DNA of 15,356 nucleotides from Thiosulfativibrio sp964601165 (GTDB lineage: Bacteria; Pseudomonadota; Gammaproteobacteria; Thiomicrospirales; Thiomicrospiraceae). A program made the position numbers and the translations under genes. Every line of letters starts with the position of its first letter. Position 1 is the stretch's first letter. The notes below the pieces were generated by a model. That model had not been told where the DNA came from, did not search any database, and saw only the letters and a list, made by a program, of their open reading frames with translations. Shown here piece by piece: positions 6,801 through 15,269 of this stretch. The DNA is taken from assembly GCA_964601165.1 (NCBI GenBank), contig CAZRMK010000047.1, positions 1 through 15,356 of the forward strand, given 5' to 3'.

Positions 6801-8201
6801 ATGAGTTGGACTTTAAAAGAATTAACGCAAGCACTTCACTTAGAATATCCCAAAAATGAGGTTGCTTTTGAACGTTTATGGAGTGATACCCGAAATTTAC
6901 AAGCAGGAGATTGTTATTTAGCTATAAAAGGCGAGAATTTTAATGGTCACCAATTTATTGCCCAAGCAATTGCTAAAGGTGCTGTTGCGTTGGTAGTTTC
7001 AGAAAAAATTTCAGCAGATATTATTGTAAACATTCCGATCATTCAGGTTGAAGATACTCGTATTGCTTTAGGAAAATTTGCTACTTGGCATCGATTGCAA
7101 ATGCCATTAAAAAAGTTATTAGCCGTGACAGGTTCTAATGGTAAAACCACGGTTAAAATGATGTTACAGAGTGTGTTGTCTTCGATTGCACCTACCTTGG
7201 CAACAGCAGGAAATTTTAATAATGATTTTGGTGTACCGAGAACTTTGTTAGAGATTCAGCCAACTGATTACTACGCAGTTATTGAAATGGGTGCGAGTGG
7301 CTTGCATGAAATTAGTTATTTAACCAATTTAGCACAATCAGACGTAGCTTTAATTACCAATGCTTCTGACTCTCATTTAGAAGGTTTTGGCAGTTTACAA
7401 GGTATTATTGAAACTAAAGGTGAAATTTATCAAGGTTTAAAATCTGATGGAATTGGTATTTTAAATCGTGATTCTGTTGGTTATGAGGATTGGTTAAAAA
7501 TTTGTCAGAATTTGAAAAAAACCATTTTAACCTTCGGCAAGCATTCTGATGCAGATGTGAGAGTAAGTGAGATTACAACTTCTCAAGAAGGGATTCAATT
7601 TAATATTTTTGTGAAAGATTTTTTCAATCAAATCTCATCTAACTATATTGTAAAAATGTCAGTGTTGGGTCAGCATAATGCAATGAATGCAGCTAGTGTG
7701 GTGGTTTGTTGTTTAGCTGCTGAACTGTCGATGGAGCAAATTATACCAGGTCTAGTAGAATTTAGTGGGGTGGAAGGCAGGTTAAAACATTTACCTTATA
7801 AAAAAGGGGTATTAATTGATGATGCTTATAATGCGAACCCTGCCTCAGTTAAGGCAGGGATTGATACTTTGGTAAGCTTGTCAGGACAAGCGATATTATG
7901 TTTAGGAGATATGGCAGAATTGGGAGAAAAAAGCGAATCTGCTCATAAAGAGATTGCTTTATATGCTAAACAACAAGGTATTAAAAAAATGTATTTATTA
8001 GGAGAGTTAACTCCTCCTATGGTATCAGCTTTTGGTGATGGATCTAGTTGGTACTCAGAGCATGCTTTGCTAGTGGAAGAGCTTAATTCAGTCTTAGAAA
8101 AAGATGTCAGTCAAGTTTTTAATATTTTGGTTAAAGGCTCTCGTTCGTCCAAAATGGATAGAGTGGTGCAACAACTCTTAGAGACACAAGAGGCTTTTTA
8201 A
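6801..8201 (+). CDS. murF: UDP-N-acetylmuramoyl-tripeptide--D-alanyl-D-alanine ligase
   Basis: MurF is a cytoplasmic ligase that joins D-Ala-D-Ala to the tripeptide precursor, completing UDP-MurNAc-pentapeptide. From the ATG at 6801 it is 466 residues (E. coli 452). The ATP-binding P-loop AVTGSNGKTT is at 108-117. Other family features are GNFNNDFGVPRTLL, the EMGASGLHEI catalytic segment, and DDAYNANPASVKAG in the C-terminal half. I chose 6801 because GGCGGA (6788-6793) is correctly spaced and MSWTLKEL fits the family N-terminus. The alternative GTG at 6777 would add eight residues and start on the last base of repeat C. The stop overlaps the mraY start by one base (TAATG). Confidence 0.95.
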   Translation: MSWTLKELTQALHLEYPKNEVAFERLWSDTRNLQAGDCYLAIKGENFNGHQFIAQAIAKGAVALVVSEKISADIIVNIPIIQVEDTRIALGKFATWHRLQMPLKKLLAVTGSNGKTTVKMMLQSVLSSIAPTLATAGNFNNDFGVPRTLLEIQPTDYYAVIEMGASGLHEISYLTNLAQSDVALITNASDSHLEGFGSLQGIIETKGEIYQGLKSDGIGILNRDSVGYEDWLKICQNLKKTILTFGKHSDADVRVSEITTSQEGIQFNIFVKDFFNQISSNYIVKMSVLGQHNAMNAASVVVCCLAAELSMEQIIPGLVEFSGVEGRLKHLPYKKGVLIDDAYNANPASVKAGIDTLVSLSGQAILCLGDMAELGEKSESAHKEIALYAKQQGIKKMYLLGELTPPMVSAFGDGSSWYSEHALLVEELNSVLEKDVSQVFNILVKGSRSSKMDRVVQQLLETQEAF

Positions 8202-9286
8202 TGTTAATTTATTTAACAGAATATTTACAGCAATTCCATTCAGGATTTGGGGTATTTAGCTTTATTACCATGCGTACGATTATGGCAGTATTAACGGCTT
8301 TAATTATTTCTTTTTTAATTGCTCCTAAAGCGATTCGTTGGTTAATTAAGCTTAATGTTGGGCAAGAGGTTCGTAGTGATGGTCCGTCGTCCCATTTAGT
8401 AAAAGGCGGCACGCCGACAATGGGCGGGGTAATAATTTTGTTTTCTGTCGGTGCTTCCATTGTACTTTGGGGAGATTTAACCAATCACTATTTGTTGATT
8501 GTGACCTTAACAATGTTTGCTTTTGGAGGCCTTGGTTTTGTTGATGATTATATGAAAGTGGTTTATAAAGATCCCGAAGGGATGCGTTCACGAACTAAGT
8601 ATTTATGGCAATCTATATTTGGATTAATTGCCGCTTATAGCCTTTTTGCTTTGGCAACTGTGCCTGCCGAAACCCAGTTACTGATACCTTATATGAAAGA
8701 TACATTTATTGAGTTAGGAGCTTGGACAATTGTATTGAGTTATTTTGTAATTGTAGGTAGTTCTAATGCGGTGAATTTAACGGATGGTTTAGACGGTCTG
8801 GCGATTATGCCAGCGGTTATGATTGCCAGTGCTTTGGCTATATTTGCCTATCTTAGTGGGCATGCATATTTTGCAAGCTATCTTGATATTCCTCATATTC
8901 CAGGGATAGGAGAGCTGATGATTTTCTGTGCCGCACTGGTAGGAGCTGGCTTAGGTTTTTTGTGGTATAACGCCCATCCTGCTCAAGTTTTTATGGGAGA
9001 TGTCGGGTCTTTAGCGATAGGTGCGGCACTGGGTGCGGTTGCCATTGCAGTGAAGCAAGAATTGGTTTTTTTCATTATGGCAGGTATTTTTGTTATTGAA
9101 ACGCTATCGGTTATGTTGCAAGTAGCTTCTTATAAATTAAGAAATGGTAAGCGTATTTTTTTAATGGCACCTTTGCATCATCATTACGAACTAAAAGGTT
9201 GGCATGAATCACAAGTAATCGTGCGTTTTTGGATAATAACTATTATTTTAGTTTTGATAGGCTTGGCGAGTTTAAAGCTTCGTTAG
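8201..9286 (+). CDS. mraY: phospho-N-acetylmuramoyl-pentapeptide-transferase MraY
   Basis: MraY transfers phospho-MurNAc-pentapeptide to undecaprenyl phosphate in the inner membrane, making lipid I. The protein is 361 residues (E. coli 360) with about ten hydrophobic helices. Key residues fall at nearly the E. coli positions: the D115-D116 pair in FVDDYMK, the NLTDGLDGL motif (192-200), the Mg-binding D267 in MGDVGSLAIG, and the HHH cluster 326-328 in MAPLHHHYELKGW. The start codon overlaps the murF stop by one base, which indicates translational coupling. murD follows after 10 nt. Nothing looks truncated or altered. Confidence 0.97.
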   Translation: MLIYLTEYLQQFHSGFGVFSFITMRTIMAVLTALIISFLIAPKAIRWLIKLNVGQEVRSDGPSSHLVKGGTPTMGGVIILFSVGASIVLWGDLTNHYLLIVTLTMFAFGGLGFVDDYMKVVYKDPEGMRSRTKYLWQSIFGLIAAYSLFALATVPAETQLLIPYMKDTFIELGAWTIVLSYFVIVGSSNAVNLTDGLDGLAIMPAVMIASALAIFAYLSGHAYFASYLDIPHIPGIGELMIFCAALVGAGLGFLWYNAHPAQVFMGDVGSLAIGAALGAVAIAVKQELVFFIMAGIFVIETLSVMLQVASYKLRNGKRIFLMAPLHHHYELKGWHESQVIVRFWIITIILVLIGLASLKLR

Positions 9287-9296
9287 AGGAAAAATT

Positions 9297-10622
9297 ATGT
9301 ATCTAGTAGCTGGTTTAGGTATTACTGGTCAATCTGTTTTACGTTATTTCGAGCGTTCAGGAGAGTCTTGTTTAGCATTCGATACTAGAGAAAAGCTAGA
9401 TACCTCTTTACTTGAAAAAAGCTTTCCGCAAGTCGATTTTGCAACGGTTAGTATTCCTAAAGACTGGCAAAATAAGATAACTCAAATCGTATTAAGCCCA
9501 GGAATTGCAAAAACAGAGCTTTGGGTTAGAGAGTTAGTTGATTTGGGTATCTCAGTTGTCGGTGATATTGAACTTTTTGCGCGAGTAGTAACCAAACCCA
9601 TTGTTGCTATTACGGGCTCAAATGGTAAAAGTACGGTAACGACTCAAGTCGGAGAAGTGTTGAATTTATCTGGCTTACAAGCGGGAGTTGGAGGCAATAT
9701 TGGTTTGCCAGCATTAGATTTACTAGCGCCTGACCAACCAGAATATGATGTTTTTGTATTAGAGCTGTCTAGTTTTCAGCTAGAAACCACCTATTCTCTA
9801 CGAGCAGAGGCTGCAACTGTATTAAATATTTCTGCAGATCATATGGATCGTTATCCAAGTTTAGCAGTCTATTTGCAAACTAAAATGACGATTTTTAACG
9901 GCTCTAAATTAGCAGTATTTTCCGAGCACCGACCAAAGAAGTCAGCAGATAATCAAATAAAACAAAAGCTTTTACACTTTGGTTTAGATTCCTCAGAGTG
10001 TGGCATAAAGCAGATTCAAGGGCAAGCTTGTCTGATGTTGGGAGAAAAAAATATCATGCCAGTTGCAAGTATGGCTTTGCAAGGATCCCATCATTATTTA
10101 AATGCCTTAGCAACCATTGGGCTATGTTCAGAGTTTAATGTTTCTGCAAATATCTATCAGCAAGTATTTGCTAAATTTATAGGTTTACCCCATAGAACGC
10201 AGTTGGTTTTAGAAAAGTCAGGAATACAGTGGGTTAATGATTCTAAAGGCACCAATGTAGGAGCAACGATTACCGCTTTGCACTCTATCGGAGGTGAGTT
10301 GCAAAACCAACAAGGTAAAATAGTATTGATTGCAGGGGGAGTGGGAAAAGATGCTGATTTCTCAGAACTTGCCCCGGTGGTTTCTACCTATGTTAGCCAT
10401 ACAATTTTATTAGGTCAAGATAAAGCAGAGATCGCTAAGCATCTTCCCCCTCAAAAATTAACTCTAGTTGAAAATCTACCAGAAGCAATTAGACAAGCGA
10501 TACTGCTCGTTCAAGCTGGAGATGTAGTCTTGTTTTCTCCAGCTTGCGCGAGCTTTGATCAGTTTAAAAACTATATGGAGCGTGGTGAAGTATTTGAAAA
10601 ATTGGTGAATGAACTCGCATGA
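9297..10622 (+). CDS. murD: UDP-N-acetylmuramoylalanine--D-glutamate ligase
   Basis: MurD adds D-glutamate to UDP-MurNAc-L-Ala in the cytoplasm, the step before MurE. The 441-residue protein is the usual length (438 in E. coli). It opens with a Rossmann-like N-terminal segment, VAGLGITGQSV. The P-loop AITGSNGKST is at 104-113 with K111, followed by GGNIGLPALDLL, the ELSSFQLE segment, and HRTQLV/NDSKGTNVGAT in the substrate and C-terminal domains. A good Shine-Dalgarno, GAGGA (9286-9290), precedes the ATG. The stop overlaps the ftsW ATG by four bases (ATGA). MurC, which acts before MurD, is not encoded in this window. Confidence 0.96.
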   Translation: MYLVAGLGITGQSVLRYFERSGESCLAFDTREKLDTSLLEKSFPQVDFATVSIPKDWQNKITQIVLSPGIAKTELWVRELVDLGISVVGDIELFARVVTKPIVAITGSNGKSTVTTQVGEVLNLSGLQAGVGGNIGLPALDLLAPDQPEYDVFVLELSSFQLETTYSLRAEAATVLNISADHMDRYPSLAVYLQTKMTIFNGSKLAVFSEHRPKKSADNQIKQKLLHFGLDSSECGIKQIQGQACLMLGEKNIMPVASMALQGSHHYLNALATIGLCSEFNVSANIYQQVFAKFIGLPHRTQLVLEKSGIQWVNDSKGTNVGATITALHSIGGELQNQQGKIVLIAGGVGKDADFSELAPVVSTYVSHTILLGQDKAEIAKHLPPQKLTLVENLPEAIRQAILLVQAGDVVLFSPACASFDQFKNYMERGEVFEKLVNELA

Positions 10623-11797
10623 GTAAAATACAAAGATGGAAACTAGAAAGTGAAGACTGGCCGATGGACTATTGGTTTGTTGGGCTAGTTGCGGTTTTAA
10701 TGGTGATAGGTTTAACTATGGTCACCTCTAGTTCAATCGCCTTTAGTTATAAACAGCATGATACCCCTTACCACTTTTTAATCCGTCAAACTTTTGCGAT
10801 GGGCTTAGGGGTGTTTGTCGGCTGGGTTGCACTTAAAATTCCTTTATCAATTTGGGAAAAACAGCGTGGCACTATTTTTGTATTGGGTATTATTTTATTA
10901 GTAGCGGTACTTATCTTTGGGCGTGAAATTAATGGTAGCAGGCGTTGGTTATCTTTAGGTTTTATGAATTTTCAAGTCGCAGAGTTCATGAAAATGGCAG
11001 TAGTTATTTTTATGGCAGGGTACTTAAATCGTCATGGTCAAGCGGTAAAAGAAAGCTTAACCGCGGTATTACGTTTGGCTCTGCCTTTTGGAATGATGGC
11101 AATATTATTATTATTGCAACCTGATTTTGGTAGCACGGTGGTGATCGCGGTGATTATTACGGGCATGTTATTAGTAGCAGGTGCGCCTTGGCGGTATTTT
11201 GCAATAACCGTAGTGCCATTAGCTACTTTACTAGTGATTATGGTGATTATTGAGCCTTATAGGATGGCACGGGTAACGGGTTTCTTAGATCCTTGGGCAG
11301 ATCCTTTTGGCGGCGGCTATCAACTTACGCAAGCTCTAATTGCCGCTGGAAGTGGTGGATGGTTTGGGGTAGGGATTGGAGAAAGTGTACAAAAATTACT
11401 ATTTTTACCTGATGCGCATACCGATTTTGTATTCTCTATTTATGCCGAAGAGTTTGGTCTTATTGGGGTGGTTTTATTAATTATTTTGTACCTAGCTATT
11501 TGTTATCGTCTATTTAGAATTGGACGCAAAGCCTTTATAAAATCCCAGTTTTTTGGAGGACTAATCGCTTACGGGGTAGGCGTGTGGTTTATTTTACAGG
11601 CCGTGATTAGTATGGGAGTTAATTTAGGGCTTTTTCCAACTAAAGGACTCACCTTGCCGCTAATGAGCTATGGCGGTTCAAGTGTGCTAATGATGTTAAT
11701 GGCGTTTGGGTTAGTGTTGCGGGTGGATTACGAAATTCGTAAAGGGATTAAACCAGTTTCCCTGCGCGAAACTCAAGATAAAGAAGCTTTTGCGTGA
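10619..11797 (+). CDS. ftsW: septal peptidoglycan glycosyltransferase FtsW
   Basis: FtsW is a SEDS-family membrane glycosyltransferase that polymerises lipid II at the septum together with FtsI. The 392-residue protein has about ten hydrophobic helices. SEDS hallmarks are GSRRW (106-110), the following FQVAEFMKM segment, LLLQPDFGS (164-172), and the conserved extracellular-loop motif LPDAHTDFVFSIYAEEFG (263-280) with D269. The C-terminal NLGLFPTKGLTLPLMSYGGSS signature is also present. It overlaps murD by four bases at its start and murG by four bases at its end (GTGA), so the three genes are tightly coupled. MurJ-type flippase sequences are not present in the window. Confidence 0.96.
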   Translation: MSKIQRWKLESEDWPMDYWFVGLVAVLMVIGLTMVTSSSIAFSYKQHDTPYHFLIRQTFAMGLGVFVGWVALKIPLSIWEKQRGTIFVLGIILLVAVLIFGREINGSRRWLSLGFMNFQVAEFMKMAVVIFMAGYLNRHGQAVKESLTAVLRLALPFGMMAILLLLQPDFGSTVVIAVIITGMLLVAGAPWRYFAITVVPLATLLVIMVIIEPYRMARVTGFLDPWADPFGGGYQLTQALIAAGSGGWFGVGIGESVQKLLFLPDAHTDFVFSIYAEEFGLIGVVLLIILYLAICYRLFRIGRKAFIKSQFFGGLIAYGVGVWFILQAVISMGVNLGLFPTKGLTLPLMSYGGSSVLMMLMAFGLVLRVDYEIRKGIKPVSLRETQDKEAFA

Positions 11798-12861
11798 GTT
11801 CTGCAAACCCAACGATTATGATAATGTCTGGTGGAACAGGCGGTCATGTTTTTCCTGGGATTGCCTTAGCAAAGAGCCTGCATAAGCAAGGAGTGCAAGT
11901 TGTTTGGCTAGGAACTGAAGGGGGAATGGAGCAGAAGTGGGTTAAGGAAGCAGAGATTCCTTTTTATAAACTTACGATTAAAGGCTTGAGAGGTAAAGGC
12001 TTAATTGGTTGGTTAACAGCCCCGCTTAATGTTGCACAAGCTTGGTGGCAAGCTAGAAAAATTATGCAATCTATACAGCCTAATTTAGTATTAGGAATGG
12101 GAGGGTTCGTATGTGGTCCAGGTGGTCTGGCAGCAAAATGGCTCGGGATTACTTTGGTCTTGCATGAGCAAAATGCGGTGCCAGGATTAACCAATAGATT
12201 ACTTGCCCCGCTAGCTCAACAAATCATTACTGCCTTTGCACAAAATAAAATTACAGGCTCAAAAGTTTTACAACTCGGTAATCCTGTCAGAGAAGGGCTA
12301 GAAGACTTACCCCTAGTCAGCCCGCAAAGCCCTTTTCGGGTGTTAATTATAGGAGGTAGTCGAGGTGCTTTAGCACTTAATGAACAAGTGCCTAAAGCTT
12401 TTGCCCTGATACCGATTCATCAAAGACCTAAAATATTGCACCAAACGGGTGAAAAGACTCTGCAACAGGCATTAACCTCATATCAAAAAGCAGGAGTAGA
12501 AGCCGAGGTTGTTGCCTTTATTGACGATATGGTTGGAGCTTATAAGCAAGCAGATTTAGTGGTGTGTCGTGCAGGAGCTTTAACTGTGAGTGAGCTAATG
12601 GCAACAGCACGCCCTGCAATTATGATTCCCTTTCCTTTTGCCGTTGATGATCACCAAACTGCTAATGCTAAAGCCCTAGTGGATATAGGTGGGGCTGAGG
12701 TATTGCAACAATCTATATTAACACCTAAAATCCTATCTCAAAAATTAATCCTTTGGTTAGATAAAAATAAATTAACAGCTGCTTCTGAAAATATTAGAAA
12801 AAAATCCCTCCTCCAAGCAACAGAAAAAATTACTCAAGTGTTGTTGGAAAAAATGCAATGA
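11794..12861 (+). CDS. murG: UDP-N-acetylglucosamine--N-acetylmuramyl-(pentapeptide) pyrophosphoryl-undecaprenol GlcNAc transferase
   Basis: MurG is a peripheral inner-membrane glycosyltransferase that adds GlcNAc to lipid I, giving lipid II. It is 355 residues, the same as E. coli MurG. The N-terminal G-loop SGGTGGHVFPG is at 12-22, HEQN at 124-127, the second G-loop GGSRGA at 187-192, and the UDP-GlcNAc-binding helix region RAGALTVSELMA further on. The start is a GTG inside the end of ftsW; ATG codons at 11818 and 11824 are possible but would trim the N-terminal strand. This is the last dcw gene in the window. Its stop is two bases before the diverged repeat D, where murC would normally follow. 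Confidence 0.96.
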   Translation: MSSANPTIMIMSGGTGGHVFPGIALAKSLHKQGVQVVWLGTEGGMEQKWVKEAEIPFYKLTIKGLRGKGLIGWLTAPLNVAQAWWQARKIMQSIQPNLVLGMGGFVCGPGGLAAKWLGITLVLHEQNAVPGLTNRLLAPLAQQIITAFAQNKITGSKVLQLGNPVREGLEDLPLVSPQSPFRVLIIGGSRGALALNEQVPKAFALIPIHQRPKILHQTGEKTLQQALTSYQKAGVEAEVVAFIDDMVGAYKQADLVVCRAGALTVSELMATARPAIMIPFPFAVDDHQTANAKALVDIGGAEVLQQSILTPKILSQKLILWLDKNKLTAASENIRKKSLLQATEKITQVLLEKMQ

Positions 12862-12863
12862 AA

Positions 12864-13028
12864 CCTAAACCCTGCAAGGTGCTTGTACACATATATATAG
12901 CACAAGATTTTGACTTGTATAGTGAATTTAACTCTGCATGAATATCAAAAGCCATTTGTCCTGAAATAAAACAGCTATAAAGATCAACATGTTATTGTTT
13001 GTGCTCGCAGTCTCTTGTAGGATTTAGC
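12864..13028 (+). mobile_element. diverged palindromic MITE-like element, copy D (about 165 bp)
   Basis: The left end, CCTAAACCCTGCAAGGTGC, and the right end near 13014-13027, CTTGTAGGATTTAG, match the family termini with substitutions and a small insertion. Inside, segments such as ATAGCACAAG, TATAGTGAATTTAA, GAATATCAA and CTATAAAGATCAA line up in order with copy A. The central palindrome has decayed. This looks like the oldest near-full-length copy here. It starts two bases after the murG stop, at the point where the dcw cluster breaks off. Confidence 0.65.
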
Positions 13029-13292
13029 TGGAATCCCATGCCCTAGATTATAAAAAATAATTGAACTTTGATTACAGTAACTCCTATAGCAGTCATGGTA
13101 AAAGTGTTGTCTGCCCAAGGCTGTTATTTTATTATTGCATGGACATTAAAATGAAGTCATAGCACTAAATTGTTATATAGGCATTAATTAATTTTATTTG
13201 CCTTTGATACGCATTAACATTTAATATAAATATTAGAATATGTGTGGTTTTAAAATATTTAATAGCTAAATGGTAATTATGGAGGCGGTGTA
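13029..13292 (+). promoter_or_regulatory. AT-rich upstream region of the SQR-like gene, putative promoter
   Basis: The 264 bases between repeat D and the SQR-like gene have no open reading frame that I can support. A possible promoter is TTGATA (13204-13209) with TATAAA (13225-13230) at a short 15-bp spacing, or TAAATA (13227-13232) at 17 bp. Neither is strong. The region ends with a clear Shine-Dalgarno GGAGG (13281-13285), 7 nt before the ATG. I see no terminator with a T-tract after murG. Confidence 0.35.
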
Positions 13293-14621
13293 ATGGTTGA
13301 TAAAAACATAAGACATTTTATAGGTAGACGAAAGTTTTTAGGAATGGCTGCTGGTGCAGCAGCATTGTCTATGGTGTCAATGTCTGCTTTTTCTGATAAG
13401 GTTAAAACCAAAGCAAGGATTGTTGTCCTTGGAGCTGGTGCAGGAGGGTTATCTATAGCTAACCGTTTAGCTAAACGATTAGATGGAGCAACAATTACCA
13501 TTGTTGATGGTCGTAAACAACATTGGTATCAACCTGGTTTTATGTTAATAGCTTCTGGAGTTAAATCCCCAAGTTATTCAATAAGCTCAGCCAGCGATTG
13601 GCTTGCTAGAGATATTGATCTGGTAGAAGAATATGCCTCTGAGATAGATGCTGAAGCTAAGTATATTGTTACTGCAAGTGGTAAAAAATTATCTTATGAT
13701 TATTTAGTGGTAGCTTCCGGGGTTATCTTAGATTGGGAGAAAGTAGAAGGCTTTGATTTAAACCTAGTCGGCAAGGAGGGTATTGCCACAGTCTATGCAG
13801 GCCCTGAGCAAGCAGCTAAAAGCTACCAAGCCTTGAGTAAGTTTACTGATAATGGTGGTGATGGTTTATTTCTTCGTCCTGCGGGGGCAATTAAGTGTGG
13901 GGCCGCTCCTTTAAAATACACTCTTATAGCTGATGACATTGCTAGAAAAAAGGGTACTCGTGGAAAAACAGAAATTACTTATGCTGCTAGTGGAAGAGGT
14001 CTTATAGGAATACCAGAGGCAAATGCAAGGGTTAAGGAAATATTTGCAGAGCGTGGGGTTAATGTTGTTCATGAGCATGTAATAAAAGCTGTTGATCATG
14101 GTAAAAAAATAGCTACTTTTAGTGTTGAAAAAACTTTTGATAACCCAGATGGTCGTGTAGAGTTGCCTTATGATTTTATTCATGTAATTCCTCCGCAACG
14201 GGCTGCTGATGTAATAATTAATTCACCATTACCATCGCCGAAGAAAAAACAAGGCTGGATTGAAGTAGATAAACACAATCTTCGTCATGTTCGTTATCCT
14301 GAAATATTTGGCATTGGAGATGCGGCAAGTGTTCCTACTGGTAAAGGGGCTTCTGCTGTTAAATGGATGGCTCCGGTTGTTGAAGATCATTTAGTCGCCC
14401 AAATTGCAGGTAAAGAGGGAACTAAATCTTATAATGGTTACGCTGGTTGCCCGTTGATTACTGGTATTGGTAAGGCATTATTAATTGAGAATGATTATAC
14501 AAAAGAGCTTACACCTACATTTCCAGGGATTATTGATCCAATGGAAGAATTGTGGGCTTCTTGGTTGGTAAAATTTAGCATGAAACCAGCTTACTATGCA
14601 ATGTTGCGCGGTAGAGCCTAA
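13293..14621 (+). CDS. twin-arginine-exported sulfide:quinone oxidoreductase-like flavoprotein
   Basis: This is an FAD-dependent pyridine-nucleotide-disulfide-type oxidoreductase of 442 residues. Known SQRs oxidise sulfide at a cysteine pair and pass electrons through FAD to quinone. The N-terminus has a twin-arginine motif, GRRKFLG (11-17), followed by an alanine-rich hydrophobic stretch to about 33, so export to the periplasm is likely. The FAD-binding GxGxxG is G47-A-G49-A-G51-G52 and the second FAD motif GIGDAA is at 340-345. The protein has exactly two cysteines, C202 in AIKCGAAP and C386 in GYAGCPLITG, where SQRs carry the redox pair; a third cysteine typical of type I enzymes is absent. 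The C-terminal MKPAYYAMLRG resembles the membrane-associating end of type II SQRs. Flavocytochrome c sulfide dehydrogenase is an alternative but its cysteine contexts differ. Type and substrate are inferred. The start is supported by GGAGG at 13281. Confidence 0.8.
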   Translation: MVDKNIRHFIGRRKFLGMAAGAAALSMVSMSAFSDKVKTKARIVVLGAGAGGLSIANRLAKRLDGATITIVDGRKQHWYQPGFMLIASGVKSPSYSISSASDWLARDIDLVEEYASEIDAEAKYIVTASGKKLSYDYLVVASGVILDWEKVEGFDLNLVGKEGIATVYAGPEQAAKSYQALSKFTDNGGDGLFLRPAGAIKCGAAPLKYTLIADDIARKKGTRGKTEITYAASGRGLIGIPEANARVKEIFAERGVNVVHEHVIKAVDHGKKIATFSVEKTFDNPDGRVELPYDFIHVIPPQRAADVIINSPLPSPKKKQGWIEVDKHNLRHVRYPEIFGIGDAASVPTGKGASAVKWMAPVVEDHLVAQIAGKEGTKSYNGYAGCPLITGIGKALLIENDYTKELTPTFPGIIDPMEELWASWLVKFSMKPAYYAMLRGRA

Positions 14622-14658
14622 AACTTAATAAAATCTAATAAAATGTAAGGATAAAAAA

Positions 14659-15021
14659 ATGGAAGAAATTACTATTGGAGCTTTTATTGCCATATTTGAA
14701 GAAATGTTCGGGTTTTGGTTGTTTTGGCTGTTAGTTATTATGGCTGTGGTGGGGATTGGGCTTTTCTTGTACTTTTTAATTAAAGAGAAAAGAACAAAAG
14801 CAAAGGATTTTCTTTGGGCAAAGTGGTCTGCTCCGTTTGTTGGAATAGCTTCTATTTTTATCATACTATGGATGACTTATTCGTGGTTCGATGATATTGG
14901 TGGAGCTATTGATGTATTTATTTTGATGTTTGTTGCTATCTTTAGTGCCATAGCGGTTACAGTTATAACTTATATAGCCCAAGCCTTTTGGGATAAAAAA
15001 AGTCATGATAGTTTGACTTAA
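14659..15021 (+). CDS. small three-helix membrane protein of unknown function
   Basis: I do not recognise the family. The 120-residue protein begins with a short acidic segment and has three hydrophobic helices at about 18-41, 58-77 and 83-110. A basic loop KEKRTKAK (42-49) sits between the first two, which suggests that loop faces the cytoplasm. Charged residues near the second and third helices include D78, D79 and D85. A Shine-Dalgarno AAGGA (14647-14651) lies about 8 nt before the ATG. It follows the SQR-like gene by 37 nt on the same strand, so the two are probably cotranscribed. A role as membrane partner or quinone-side anchor of the flavoprotein is possible, but only position supports it. 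Confidence 0.8.
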   Translation: MEEITIGAFIAIFEEMFGFWLFWLLVIMAVVGIGLFLYFLIKEKRTKAKDFLWAKWSAPFVGIASIFIILWMTYSWFDDIGGAIDVFILMFVAIFSAIAVTVITYIAQAFWDKKSHDSLT

Positions 15022-15038
15022 TGGCTTTTTAATAACTT

Positions 15039-15058
15039 AGAGATCTCTCTAGATCTCT
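15039..15058. repeat. short inverted repeat AGAGATCT-CTCT-AGATCTCT
   Basis: Perfect 8-bp arms AGAGATCT (15039-15046) and AGATCTCT (15051-15058) flank a CTCT loop, 18 bases after the small membrane-protein gene. No T-tract follows, so a standard intrinsic terminator is unlikely. It may be a transcript-end hairpin or a remnant of the repeat cluster. Confidence 0.5.
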
Positions 15059-15068
15059 GGCTAGACCA

Positions 15069-15100
15069 CCTAAAGCCTGCAAGTAATTGCAGGTTTTAGA
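15069..15100 (+). repeat. minimal 32-bp palindromic repeat, copy E
   Basis: CCTAAAGCCTGCAAG and ATTGCAGGTTTTAGA form an imperfect palindrome of the same 32-bp length as copy C, with about 13 of 16 positions pairing. It keeps the family end CCTAAA-N-CCTGCAA on the left and its inverted form on the right. It lies 8 bp before full-length copy F, in a run of family members after the membrane-protein gene. Confidence 0.7.
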
Positions 15101-15108
15101 GTCTTATA

Positions 15109-15269
15109 CCTAAATCCTGCAAGTGCTTGCACACATCTGACGTAAGCTATTAATTCGTATAGCAAATTTTAATTCTTCGGCAATATCAATAAGTATTCCA
15201 CTCGAATGAAAATAACTCTACAAATCAATATCTTACGCCATATGTGCACAACCACTTGCAAGATTTAGG
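15109..15269 (+). mobile_element. palindromic MITE-like element, copy F (161 bp) with 5-bp target duplication
   Basis: It has the same 161-bp length as copy A and aligns without gaps; the first 28 bp are identical. The terminal repeats are CCTAAATCCTGCAAGTG on the left and the complement of CCTAAATCTTGCAAGTG on the right. The central arms around AATATCAATAAGTATTCC are conserved. A perfect direct repeat TTATA flanks it (15104-15108 and 15270-15274), as expected for transposition with a 5-bp target duplication. No protein is encoded. Confidence 0.85.

Noticed and set aside
13911..14198. Antisense reading frames of 60-95 codons opposite rsmH, ftsZ, mraY, murG and the SQR-like gene
   Set aside because: They lie fully within well-supported genes on the other strand, have no recognisable motifs, and are expected shadows of AT-rich coding sequence.
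15000..15030. Intrinsic terminator after the membrane-protein gene (AAGTCA and TGACTT arms)
   Set aside because: The arms are only 6 bp, overlap the coding end, and the T-rich stretch is not directly after the stem.
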